This document shows, in pieces, positions 37,798-49,700 of a DNA stretch of 64,000 nucleotides (the first letter of the stretch is position 1; every line of letters starts with the position of its first letter). The position numbers were made by a program, and so were the translations under genes. The notes beneath the pieces were generated by a model, which had not been told where the DNA came from, searched no databases, and saw only the letters and a program-made list of their open reading frames with translations. Source of the DNA: Chaunax sp. Z400 (taxonomy: Eukaryota > Chordata > Actinopteri > Lophiiformes > Chaunacidae); assembly GCA_037577475.1 (NCBI GenBank), contig CM075189.1, forward strand, positions 12,184,839 through 12,248,838. Reading direction: 5' to 3'.

Positions 37798-38159
37798 ACA
37801 CTTTCCAATCAGACACGTCAGGAACATAAACATCGGTTCAAGCTCTCACCCAAAATACTCCTTTGTACTTATTTGCATATCTGCCCACTTAAACACACAC
37901 AGATATAATAGCTCTATGAGAGCAGGTGAGATTACAACACTGTCAGCCTTATAGATCTATTAAAGATGAGCTGCACATCATTAAACTTCTGTAAAAAAAA
38001 CATCACCTGTAAAAACACACAGATGAAACATAAATCATACACAAGGTTCTTCCTACACTGCTATAATTTATTTAAGAAGTTTATTAGTCCCTCTATAGCG
38101 TGTAAGATGAAAGAAAAAAGTTGCTTATGTTCACTCATGTCTGTTTGTTTGTCTGTGGT

Positions 38160-38315
38160 TTTTTGTTGTTGTTTTGTTTGCAGGATTAAGTCAACACTAC
38201 TGGACAGATTTTTATGAAACTTGTTGGAACAATAAGGGCTTGGAAATTTGGTGCAGATCCAGATAAAGGAGCAAAGCCAAGATTTCTTTTTCTTCTTTCT
38301 CTAACACCGTAAGAT
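38160..38315 (+). repeat. Dispersed fish repeat (GGATCTGGATAAAG family), short copy
   Basis: GGACAGATTTTTATGAAACT, then TTTGGTGCAGATCCAGATAA and TCTTTCTCTAACACCGTAAG, in the same order as the 10.24-kb copy. Confidence 0.55.
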
Positions 38316-39175
38316 TACGGAGCCTCCATGCTACAAGCTCACTACCTTAGGGCTGATTCAGAGAAACTTCCAACACAGCAAAAATAATAATAATAAGAAA
38401 ATACATATTTTAGCATAATTCAAATACGTTTGGAAATATATCCATGCATATAGTAGCAGCTTGCAGATTTGTTTATCATGGAAGAGTGGTTTACTGGTTT
38501 TTCTCTTGGTGTACTTCTAGTTGTTGATTTTAGGAGTACTTTGTGTAATATGCATTTGTAAAGGTCAGTATTTTTCTATCCGTTTGGTTTCGGCTCATGT
38601 GAGAAACCATTCCTGAATCTGTGTATCTGCAATGTGCAAAACGTCTTTGCATGCAAGCCTGCAAACATAATCAGCTCTTTAATCTGACTCTCTGAGAAGA
38701 AACCAGAGGGTTTTGAAAAGCAACTCCCTGCTGTTGCTTGTTGCTGGGAGAAAAACCGTCTCATGCTTCTTATTAGTCGATTCAGTCGGTGCTGGACACT
38801 TGTATGTTTTTAAATAGGCAGGAATGTACCTGACAGATGTGAAATGATTGAACAGAGAAAAGCAGTTTTTCACCAGGCTGTGTGTGCAGCGTCAGATTTC
38901 ACGGGAGTTAGCTGTGATCTCTCTGGCTAGGAAAATGAAAATATTAAAGTCCAACAAGCAGCCTGTAAAATTTGAAATCGACTTATTAGTGTCGTAAAAT
39001 GACACCATCTCATCAGGAGAGCAGGAGTATTACCACACTAAAGCAAACACTCACTGAAGTGTAAATGGAAAAATCAGACGGAAGGAAAATCAGCTGGTTT
39101 TCTGGTTTAGGTAAAAATGACACTGTTTGCTAGTTAGTGCACCATCTTCAATGAGCGACGTATACAGTATAAATA

Positions 39176-40375
39176 GTATATGTAATAAACTTTATTCATA
39201 CAGCATTTTCGCAACAAAGTGCCTCACAAAAAGCTGAAATACAATAAAACAATATTGATATATTTTTGAGTGTAGTTTTATCAAATCTGCAGCAAAACCC
39301 TGTTTGCCCTTAGACAGCACTCTGGGAATAACCAGCAAACCAGCATCAGGTGATTTAAGAGGCTCATTAAAGGTCAACAGTTGTCTGGTGTAATTAGGGG
39401 AACTGGTCACGTAAAGCCATAAAGGTCAACAATAAAATTTTAAAATCAATGCAGAGATGAACGGGAAGTAAATGCAGGAGGCCACAGATGTGCTTATAAA
39501 TTTTCTTAAACCAGAGATAGTCCCAGCAGCAGCAGTTTGAACAAGCTGAAGACGATGGAGGGAAGCCTGAGTAATACCAGTGTAGAGAAAACCAATTAAA
39601 GAAATCATTAAATAACTCAAGGAAAATTCTGTGCAAGTCCTCAGAAGGGAGGAAAGATCTAATCTTTGAAATTAACCTAAAAGAAACTTTGCTCTTCAAA
39701 AAACAAAAGCCGGAATAAAAAAACAGATTTCCTGCAGTAGGCTTGATAATGTGATAGACTGCAAAGATGACTCTGCGATCTTATTGTTTCGGTCGGAGCT
39801 CCCGACCGTAGCTGAGGGTTGGAACGTAGATCAACTGGTAAATCGAGAGCTTTGCCTTTGCTCATTTTTATTTTGTCTTCCTGAGATCAGTTATCAGAGA
39901 GAGACAGTTAGATGAGTTAGGCTGCTATGCTTAGTGGAACATATAAGTTGGCGTCATCAGCATAGCCACAGCACTGACCCAAGGGCAGCATGTAAATGGA
40001 GAATAGAAACGGACCCGGAACTGAGCCTTGGAGGATGCCTCGAGTGATGTGGGAAATGGAAAGTGAGGAATTTCCTACAACAACAACAACAAGGTTCCTT
40101 TTCACAGATGGGAGTGTAAAGGGTCCCAAGCTTCAAGACGCTGTTAAGGAATGGAGCGGTCCACTGCATCAAAGGCCACACTGAAATCTGGCAGGACCGG
40201 ATGGAGCTTTCACCTTTATCTGCAACAAAGAGTAAGTCATTTGTCACCTTAATTAAGGCTGTCTGTGTGCTGTGTAGAGGTCTAAAACCAGACTGATACT
40301 TATCACAAATACTGATTACAATATAGTCAATCAGATGAGGGGCAACAACTTTCTCCAAGATTCTCCACTTTCAGA
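39176..40375 (-). mobile_element. Degenerate L2/Rex1-group LINE, reverse-transcriptase part and 3' end
   Basis: The minus strand reads, in changing frames, QSGFRPLHSTQTALIKVTND, then GILQGSVPGPFLFSIYMLPL and the catalytic YADD (codons at 39964-39953). Further on come RLISKIRSFLPSEDLHRI, TGITQASLHRLQLVQ and IDFKILLLTFMALRDQ. These are reverse-transcriptase palm and thumb blocks and the C-terminal block of the L2/Rex1 group. Frameshifts and internal deletions (for example just before YADD) kill the ORF. The 3' tail near 39200 reads AATAAAGTTTATTACATA on the minus strand, as expected of the element's end. Confidence 0.85.
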
Positions 40376-41929
40376 CGCTCCGTTTGCCATTTCACACAGT
40401 TAGAAAAAAGCCTTTTCTTTGTGTTTTTGGGGAATTGACTCATTGCTCTGCTTCAACTGCACAGGAGGATGACGACGGCCGATCAACATGTCATCCGATC
40501 GTCCAAGGAGGAGTTGATCAAGCTACGATCGCTCCTCCCTCCTCCACGAACGCTGCACAACAAACGATGCTCAGCAAAGCTGAAATCCAGGCCGACCTTG
40601 AAACGCACAGATCTTAGCAAGTGATTTTTTTAAGGGGGTCTGGGGCTGATTTATCACCACCTCAAATGACTCATGTACAGGTTTTGCTCTGGAGGAGAGA
40701 AGTTCGTTAAATGCATTAAAAATATCACCGGCGTGAATCTTATCCTAATGCAACCTTTATATAATACATGACATCCTGCCTAACGTGTCAATGTTTGGTG
40801 TCCTTTTTCAGCTAAACATCATCTAAAAGACCTGACTATTATTTCTTCACCTTAACAAACTATATTAAAATACTGAAACTAAAAAAAAGGCATTTTGTGA
40901 CATTAATCCCAGAATAATGTTTTTATTTAACTTCTAATAAAAGACATTAGATAAGAAATTTAAATTAACAACAGACAATAACAAACAATGAAGCAACAAT
41001 AACAAAGATCAAAGAAGAATCCTCGCAGCAAACAGGAAAACAAACAGCTTAAACCAATATGAATAAAAAAAAAACAAGGAGCTTCATTTGGTCTAGAATA
41101 AAACCTCTTTGTCCCAGGGGATGTTTTTAATGTACATGCAAATGGACTCTTTAATGAAATGAGGTGCATTTGAAGACAAACAAATAAGATTCACAGAAGA
41201 TGAAGAATAACTGAGATCCATTAACACACATTGAGAACAACTAAGAAGTGGATCTGTGTTCCTTTCAGCCTGTACAGTGGAATAAATCATATTTACCAGC
41301 AGAAACAGCATCACAATAAGCGAAATAAGTGGGAATAATTTGCCTTGCTTTTATCCTCACCATCCATCTGTTGTTTGCAGTCTCCCATTAAGACGTTACT
41401 GGTGTGATTACCACACGCCTCTAAAGGTTACCACACTGGCTATTTTATATAATGTGCATATTATGATGTCCCTGGTGAATCCATTAAGGACTATTTTATG
41501 TGTCTTGCATTAAATTTGATCAATATAACTGTGCAGCATTTTTTTTTAAAATCGTTTAGTGAGTGGCTTTAAATTAAAAGTCCTCTGCAAGAATTCACAA
41601 CTAGCACCTAAAGTCATATTTGGTGCTCGTGGCTAAAATGCTACAATTTCAAAGATGAATTGGTTTAGATATGTTTGTATAGAGAGTAAAAGAGGAAGCT
41701 CTGAGCCTAAATCAGCCTCCGCACAGCACGAATGCTCTGGGTTCGAATCCATGTCTGTGCGGGATCCCTCAGCTAGCAGCCATTTTAAAGTAGACGAAGG
41801 CGGTTCAATGTTATAAATATACTTATTAAAGTGTATTTGCATCAGTTTATTTTGTTTTCATCTATTCCTTTCCTTGGAAGAAAAGGTCTGGATGCATTCT
41901 GTGTACTTAGAAGATGCATGTGAAAAAAA
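40376..41929. other. Intergenic
   Basis: No gene. At 41700-41765 lies a tRNA-like scrap with a B-box (GGTTCGAATCC) typical of a common fish repeat; too short and unpaired to be a tRNA. Confidence 0.45.
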
Positions 41930-42160
41930 CATTTATGCTAAAACTATATATCATCATCCAGAGCAAAGCTTCTTTTGTACTTTTCTTTATTTCATGCTTG
42001 AACAAAGGCTAAATGTGCCAAACATATTCAATAATGTGTGTCTTTGCTCAAAGCTATAGATGGACATGGATGCTGTGCATATATACTTGGCCCCTTTGTG
42101 TAAATATGTGGCCCCTTTATGGCCCCTGGATTTAGAAAAACACTACATCCGCCACTACTG
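41930..42160 (-). mobile_element. hAT-like element, 5' half, inverted
   Basis: On the minus strand it begins CAGTAGTGGCGGATGTAG at 42160, continues with the GGGGCCATAAAGGGGCCA block, then TAGCTTTGAGCAAAGACACA. This parallels the 1596 copy in order and sequence. The other end is lost. Confidence 0.72.
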
Positions 42161-43559
42161 CCACAGGTTACATTAAAACGCTGGAATTACGGAAGGGAAT
42201 TGGGGTCAGACTTGATAATTTGATCAATTTGTGTGAAACAAAAATGATCATGTTAAGGTTTCCAGATTAGTTGCGGGCGCTAACGTTTGTTAACGTTGGC
42301 AGATGGAGCTGATGACTCTTCTGAATGAACTCAGTTCACTGCAGAGCTTTCAGACAATGAAGACAAAACCACAGTGACTTCAGACGTACTTTCTTAAAAT
42401 GTACAAACACTGAGAAAATTTCATTACCAAAGCAAATGAAATTTTGACGCCGAGCAGAACGTGCTGACGCACTCAGACCAACTCCTCTGACCTCTGATTT
42501 AAGTGGCTGCCGCTAAAGTTCACCTGGAGGACAGCTGCTGTCTGTTTACCACACTGACACTTTCTCTCTTTTCATTTTCACCACCAACATTTTTATTTAC
42601 CTTTTCCTTTACACCGTTTCACCCATCGTCCCCCCCCTCATCCTCATTTCTCCCACTTACACAAATATTTCCGAAGGATCGTTTTCTCCCCACTGCAGGA
42701 GGAAGGCATCAGGGTTTGACAAAGTCCAGAGTTTCCCCCCATTTGATTGAGTGTCGGTAAGAGGAGACTTCCACTTGGAGGCCTTCCCCTGCTGCAGCAG
42801 CCCAACTTGGTTTGACTTCCTCTCAAAAGTTCTGAAGACTCTCTGATTGCTCCAGGAGTGTATTTTTGTGGTTAAATGTCTTCACAAACACCATCTGTGC
42901 CGTGTAGGTGGCAACAGGCAGGAAAATGAATCGCTGCATTTAAAATTTTCCCATTTTTTTTACTCGGGGAGAAGATGATTGGGACGTCTGATGACTCAGA
43001 TTCACATTCTGTTGCTACACAGCACAGCGTGAAGCCTAGCAAAGACTCCTGGATTCACTGTGTCTTTTCACACAGCTCCTCTGTCTTCTTTGTCTCATGC
43101 TAATGTAGCCTTGCTCTGGTCCTTAGAGTCAGATTTCTAAAAGGCTGCAAAATATGCTAAAATCAGGTGAAAAGATGGAAACAATAAAATTCACTCTGAG
43201 GGAAAATCTCAAACAGACGTTACACAAGTGTTGCATTTTAAATGATTAGATTGGCGACAATATGTGTGACTTTTTACGTCCTGATTTGCAGAGTTACCTT
43301 CTGTGAAATTAGGAAAATGTCGAGATACATGTTCTGTTAAGGAAAGTTCAAGGGTCCACCATTATATCCCGATCCATAACAAAATGTAATGGGTTCTCTC
43401 CTGACCTGAGCACCAGCACCGGGTGGTTGGGAATATGTAAAGCGCTGTGGTGAATCAGCGAGGATGCATGAATGTTACAAAACTGTACTAGTTTGCCCCA
43501 AAATCTGCGGAATTTAACTCCCTGGATGAAATCTGAGGTTAAAAGTCTTGTTGTTATCT
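42161..43559. other. Intergenic
   Basis: Contains the pyrimidine tract 42540-42698 and the 58-nt candidate exon. A possible repeat scrap (TATGTAAAGCGCTGTGGTG) at 43434. No gene. Confidence 0.45.
42699..42756 (+). other. Candidate 58-nt exon (unknown transcript)
   Basis: A long pyrimidine tract from about 42540 leads to CTCCCCACTGCAG; the donor is GTCG then GTAAGA. One frame is open (GRHQGLTKSRVSPHLIEC). No known homologue. Confidence 0.25.
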
Positions 43560-43947
43560 CCAATTCACAGGACTCTAACTAGACTGTCTGAACCACTGCA
43601 CTACATTCAAAGTGTTTACTTAGACTTTTATCGATTCTATGTATGTTAATCTTAATTTTAATGATTATTCTGTATTTTCTTTTAGCTTATTTTTATTTTC
43701 ATTAAACATGTTTTTATGCATCTCTACTTTTATGATTATTATCAAGTTTGATTTGACATTTGATAATAATAGAATAAGTAGAAATGCATAAAAACAGGAA
43801 GAAGAAAAGATCAAGTTTACATTTTATTTTCTATACCTATGTTTATTTTCTTTCTTTTTTAGCTCCTTATTCATGTAAATTCTTTGTAAAAGCATTTTGA
43901 GATAATGTACAAATAAAGTTTATTATTATTAGTAGTAGTAGTGGTAT
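43560..43947 (+). mobile_element. LINE 3' UTR/tail remnant with embedded inverted repeat
   Basis: AT-rich sequence ending AAGCATTTTGAGATAATGTA then CAAATAAAGTTTATTATT and a trinucleotide tail, a layout typical of Rex1/L2-type 3' ends in fish. A 36-bp inverted repeat (43710-43745 and 43760-43795) sits inside. Confidence 0.45.
43710..43795. repeat. Inverted repeat able to form a 36-bp hairpin
   Basis: Arm 43710-43745 (begins GTTTTTATGCAT) pairs with 43760-43795 at 31 of 36 positions, with a 14-nt loop. AT-rich. It lies in a LINE-tail-like stretch, so it may be a nested insertion. Confidence 0.7.
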
Positions 43948-45489
43948 TTTGCATCCCTCTGCCGAGGTCCCTTTTAAATAAATTAAACCCAAATTTCAAC
44001 AAGACATGCAGGATAAAAAAAATCACAAACATTATCACACCATATTTGTCGGACATATTTTGTTTGACATGTTCTAATTTGTGAAGCTTCATGTACAACT
44101 GATGGACTGTGTTTGTTTGATTAGCATGTTTTGTGTTTGTGATACAAACTGCATTATTTAGTTAACTGTGTTTTGTGTTTATCAGAGAATCGTAGAGCAT
44201 CTTTGAAACATCTTTTTTTTCTAGTTTTAGAGGTAGTTAGTTCCAAATGTACCAACAAAGAGTTTCTACGCTCAAACCTAACCAGACCGTCAGGATAGAG
44301 CTGTATCAGATAGAACCTGAACGTACGGACCAGTAAAGTTTCAACATATCCCTGGTTTACTGAAATGAAATATCTGATTTTAAGTATAATCTTCTCAATC
44401 ACCATGAAATTGTGTTGACTGATACAAGCCTGCATGTTAACCCCCACAAGTACCCACACATGGCTGTGAACCCCCTCCTGTTTGCTGAGACATGCAGACA
44501 TAGATCACATAGATCAGCCTCTCTGGCCTTGGCCTGACACCACGAATGTTCTGTTTCAGCGCCAAAGCAGCTTTTGTGTCATTACATTCAGTGATTATGT
44601 ATGTCTGAGCTGCAATAACCTTCTGACTGATGATGTCTAATTTATGGTCCAATGAGCGTTTTTCTTAAATCTGTTTACAAAGCACTAATAAAATTATGCT
44701 TGCAGAGAGAAGCCTGTTGAGCTCTGTGCTTAAATCAATAAGACTCAATAAATCGACCTCATTTCCTCTTTTGACCTCCTCTCAACCAGGTTGTTGCTGC
44801 ACCGTTCAGCTCAGTCTATAAGGCCTGCAGTCTGTTGATATTTAAGGTTTGGAAATAAACATTTTATTTTGTTTTTCTCCGTGAAAAGTGGATTTTTGTT
44901 TCTGCGTCTGGTCTCAGGAACAGAAAGGAAACACAAGAAAGACAGGATACAGGTAGAAAACAGGGATGAGGAATATTTCTGTATTGAAAAATGTGGTTTA
45001 AATATTTAATTGAAGCTGTTCTGCTTAAAAACCCTGACAGAAAATTTCCTTTTCAGGAGACAATCTATCTGTAATGCGAGGCTCTACCTCTGTCTGCTGC
45101 ATCCATTTGTTTTAAACGCACCATTTGTGGATGCTGATGTTGCTTTGCTGAAATGTAATGATGGTCATTTAAAGCCGTGGAATAATGATGATGATGATGA
45201 TGAGACAATGTTCCCAAACAAAACTGCAATTCAGGGAAACTTTCATTTCTTTTCTGGTAACATGGAAGCAAAGTTAGCATGAGGCACAAATTTATGGAGG
45301 TAATTGTTGGAAAATTGGAAATTTCAAAAGGAAGAAGGGTTGTCCTGTTGGGACATGTTGCAAAACTTTAAAGACAGAGACAAGACAGGTTTTTGCATTT
45401 ATTTATTTTTCCGAAAAAGAGTAACAGGGCCTACAAAACATTACTCTACTGAAAAATAAGGTAATTAAATGAAAGTTACCCTCCATGAA
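43948..45489. other. Intergenic
   Basis: Repeat scrap at 43958-43975 and (GAT)n at 45181; nothing else recognised. Confidence 0.5.
45181..45203 (+). repeat. (GAT)n microsatellite
   Basis: About seven ATG/GAT units. Confidence 0.85.
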
Positions 45490-45690
45490 TCACCACCCGA
45501 TCCTATAGGAGCTGTGTTGTTGGGGGCAATTTGCCCCTGGTAGGGTCTCCCAAGGCAAATTGGTCCTATAGGTGACAGGCCAGGCTAATTCCCCCCCCCC
45601 CATACTGTCACTTCTTGGTATGGTCCTATGGCTTGGACTCCTGCCTAAAACCAGGCTCCGCCCTCTACCCCAGGTTTTACCAGACCAGGA
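45490..45690 (+). repeat. Interspersed repeat fragment (CTGGTAGGGTCTCCCAAGGCAAA type)
   Basis: The GGCAATTTGCCCCTGGTAGG and TCTCCCAAGGCAAATTGGTC block, followed by a flat GC-rich segment, resembles a recurrent fish retroelement fragment. It is interrupted by a C11 run at 45591-45601. Exact family not recognised. Confidence 0.45.
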
Positions 45691-45725
45691 AGAAGAGCTC
45701 AGCAGTCAAGGCAAGGTGAAATTCA

Positions 45726-45756
45726 TTTATATATTTATATATATATATATATATAA
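45726..45756 (+). repeat. (TA)n microsatellite
   Basis: TATATATTTATATATATATA-type run, nearly self-complementary. Confidence 0.88.
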
Positions 45757-46587
45757 ATTAAAACCAGCTAAACAAACTGCAAATGAAAACAGAGAGCATG
45801 TGGTTGATGTGGGTGACTGTGAAAAAACGAAAACCGTGTTGCTCTGGAAACGACACAATCCAAACAATTTCACTGCAGACCAAAGAGCTGGACGTTAGAA
45901 AAACAACAGGGGTTCTGGGAGGAAAGTAAAAGTAGAAGTACATTAAGAATAAATAACATTATTAGTGATCTGATATTTGTCTGTTTGAAGGCTCCCATAA
46001 CTCTGAAGTAAATGTAAGTATTCTCAGTAATGACATCACTCTTTGATGGACAGAGTCATTAACGACTCTTAAGTTTGTGTTCTTCTTCGTCCTGGATGCA
46101 AACTTTATTTCATCTTAACAACTTGATGCTTCTTTATTATAGGTAGAAGAGATTAGCTTCAGCTACGCAGTCCTCAGGAAAACATGTGGCTCTGATGTAC
46201 CTGAACTTCCTGTGAGGCGTGGCCCTGATTGCAGAGAGCAGATCTCAGACAAACACAGTGTGTTGAATGTATGCTCGCTGATTAAAGATCAGACATTTCT
46301 GCGAGCCCAGTCAAACGGTAACGAACACATGACCTCAGTGTCTGCAGCTGTTCACCACCAAGCACCTGCAGGAAAGGTGGACGATGCCTTATTGTTGTTG
46401 GAAAGGTGTCGTTCGTGTGTGTTTTTGACATTCAGTTGTGCTTCGAATGCAGGGAGGCAGCAAACGGCAAAATTTTTTTTTATAAAAAAACATCAAATTG
46501 TTTCACAGTCATTTGTTCTGATCATAGTAAAATGCTGTCATGCAGCTGAATGTTTGCTGAGTCTGTTTCCCGTCCTCCGTCTTTCAG

Positions 46588-46630
46588 GGTCAGCCACGGG
46601 TTACGTGACGACCGTCCTGTTAGACTCCAG
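46588..46630 (+). other. Candidate 43-nt microexon-like segment
   Basis: Acceptor TCCTCCGTCTTTCAG and donor CTCCAG then GTACGT. Two frames are open; one reads SATGYVTTVLLDS. It lies just left of the 20-bp minisatellite. Not recognised. Confidence 0.22.
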
Positions 46631-46662
46631 GTACGTCTCGTCTTCTCCTGAAAGTATTTTCT

Positions 46663-46764
46663 GGTCACTGGTTGACTGGTTGACTGGCAGGCTGACTGGT
46701 TGACTGGCAGGCTGACTGGTTGACTGGCAGGCTGACTGGTTGACTGGCAGGCTGACTGGTTGGA
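46663..46764 (+). repeat. Minisatellite, 20-bp unit, about five copies
   Basis: Near-identical GGTTGACTGGCAGGCTGACT units with very little divergence between copies, so probably young and variable in length. Confidence 0.95.
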
Positions 46765-49700
46765 TGGTTGAATGTCTCTCTGACTGGTCGCTGGACTCTC
46801 TGACATGATAATGTCGATAACCTTGAATCTGTGACATTTGAAGAAGGCACCATGAATAGCTCCTGCCTGGAGGACCCATAATGCATTAGTGTTTGTATTG
46901 TGGCGGAGCAGCGGGGGTGGAGGTCTCTGTATCTGGATTGTGCAGCGACGATCACGACGTCCGTGAATCAGCCGTTGCTTCAGGATGTGGAGGTTTAGGA
47001 CCTGTGACCCGGGCTTTACGTTGCTCTTTATTTTATCCCTGCAGCAGTCAGCTGTTCCTGCTCCTATACACTAACCTCCACATTCTTTTATGATCTGCAT
47101 TTGAAGAGATGACGGCTGCTGACAGACCAGATTAATGCCACCGCATGGGTTTAGTAATGACTCGACCCCAGCTGGTCCTATTATAGCAGGCTATTCTGTC
47201 CCGATGTATCTGTTGGAGAAGCTTCACTTTGGCTCTTTAAAGCTTTATTATCTCGTGATTTTATGGTTTGTGTAATTGTTGTCACTTTATTTGTGTTTAT
47301 GTTGTTTTTTGTACTCTGGTTATGTGGTTGGCTAAGAATGAATGGTTCCTGTTCTCTCTTGAAATTGGATCTCAATCTCAGGCAGATTTACAGGCTGATT
47401 TAACAACCTTTAGGTTGAAATAGTGGCACTGGAGGAAAAGATAAAGGCCCAATCCCATTTCTTTTTCTTCTTTTTTTAATCTCTACCCTGCACCTTAGCC
47501 TTGCCCCTTGAAACAGAGTTACAGGGGTTGAAATATTATATCTTCACCAGCTGGTCTTTGTGTTTCCTGCAGAGGTTAAGGTGGGATTTGGCAGGTGGGG
47601 GACCCTAAAGACCAGGTGCAGAGAAAATATGTAATTTAATGAATCAATATTTTACCCCTTATCATAATTCTCACCCTAAAAGCAGCTAAAAGTCATTTAA
47701 TCATTAAAATAAACTAATTTTCAGATCTCTGCTGTAGATTTATAAGAATCACCTTTAGTCTTATAAAGTGAAATCTAGCTGAAAATGAGCTGGTGTCGTG
47801 TCGGATTCTGTTTTCGGACCTTTCCGGCCCACTTGTACATGTTTTTCTGCTGGTTGTTGTTGGGCAGGTTGTAGACTGTGGGTTTTGTAAAAACTTTTTC
47901 AAGCTGCCGGCTGCTGCTGGAAGTATGACTGATTATCCGACGGTAAAAGTGCTGCAAAACCAAAAGCATGACTTAAAAGAGGACTTGATTCTAATGCTAA
48001 GTGTGTATAAATCTTTACAAATGGCATTTAAAAGGACGTCCAGCAGCCTGTCAGGCCTGCGTGCCTCAGTATGCGGCTGTCTCTTCACGTTGGTGCTGAA
48101 TTGATGTGAATGTGTGTTTAATATGATGCGCTAATACAGCTGAATGTCAGGGTTGAATATATGTTCTCCCCAGCAGCCGACTCAAACACGACTTATTGGC
48201 TGCTCTTTAAAGCGAAGCGGTCGTCTCATAACTCCACCCTGTGGGTAAATAGCAGCCACTTCTCCTATTTTACTCTCAGAGACTCTTTCATGATGTTTTC
48301 TAGCTTTAGCATTTCTTCTTTTTCATACTGATTTCAACCTCTTCCCCTCATTGAATTGAATTGCATTAAAAACGTCATCTTTATCAGTCTTTAATTTTCT
48401 TTGCCTCTCCTCAGAAAGTTTTCCCATAAAGCAGGAGATTTTTTTTTTTTGTCCTCTTTCTTCATTTTCTCCAGTCAGTTTGGCTGTGAGATGATTTGCT
48501 AGAGGCAAGTAGCGTCTCCAGACCCAAGGGAAACAAGACGACTTCTCCAGGGAATAACCTTCATACCCCCAGGAAAAGACAATATTTACTGTAATTCTGT
48601 GGATGGAGGAATGTCTGCGAGGGATATTGTTTCATGTATTTTTGTCCAGTAGGATTTGAAAGGTTTATATAAGCTGTACGGCATCACAGAAGCTTCTAGA
48701 CCACAAAACGTTGTGTAAATCGTTTGTCTGAATCCATGATATTTGTGGAGGGGAAGGACAGGAGCCATATTATTATTATTTTATCATGTTTATAATCAGA
48801 ACATTTGATCATCCTACCCGTCTTCACGTTTGTTAAAATCAGCACTGTTGTTACATCCTGTTACATCGCTGCAGTTCTGTGATTCCAACCATACAAATGG
48901 ATGTCGTCGCTGACCAGGAGCTTCGTTTCTCCTCATAGTAAACTTTACAAAGTACTTTACAAATTACAATTACTTTACAAACACTGCAAGCCTCACTTTA
49001 AACTTGATGGTGCATATTTGAAATGGTCACATCTCGTCTTTAAGGTAAAAAAAAATGACCTTGTTGATGTTTAACAGGAGACGAAACCCTTTTAATGATC
49101 AACTGGAGAGACTCAAACATAAGAATACAAACAATTAATCTGCCTTTCAGGTGTTTTTATTTTCCTTGAGTTCAGTCCAAATAATCCCTCCTGGAAGTAA
49201 AACATTTTTGCAGAGTAATTCTGCATCTACTTGGGACACACTACATCTTTTTCTGGCATGCTTACATTTTTGTTGTGCATCGTTTCATTGGAGAGATATT
49301 TTCTTTCTTATCATTTGGGGTTAATAAGCAGCAGTGATGGGCAGCGACCACAGAGAGCTGAGAGGTCATCGACGGCTAACATCTGCTGAACTCTGGCATC
49401 GTTAAGAAAAGGTCCAGAAATGCTGCTCTAAAATAATAATATCCTTTATTTTCTCACGCTCCTACATCTACAGTATGTATTCATCACTGCAGTGCAGCAG
49501 CTGCCTGTTTACTCATCACTAAGTGAAAACCTCTGCATTACATCTGCATGCATGCATTCATTCTTTTATCGGTTCGGAGTCAGAGGCCGGCTCATTACGC
49601 CTTTTGCAGTTAATGGACCGACTCTGCAGCGACCCAGAAAACAAATGGCCACACGTCGCATTACCTCAGCGTGTTCCAGTAAGTTCTATCACTCCATAAT

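Noticed and set aside
41700..41770. Possible tRNA gene (GGTTCGAATCC B-box)
   Set aside because: The T-arm stem pairs at only about three positions, and no acceptor stem or A-box of the right spacing could be drawn. The surroundings resemble a common fish interspersed repeat.
46212..46703. 163-codon plus-strand ORF
   Set aside because: It crosses a T/A run and runs into a minisatellite, with no family resemblance. Only the small splice-bounded part at 46588-46630 seems worth keeping as a lead.
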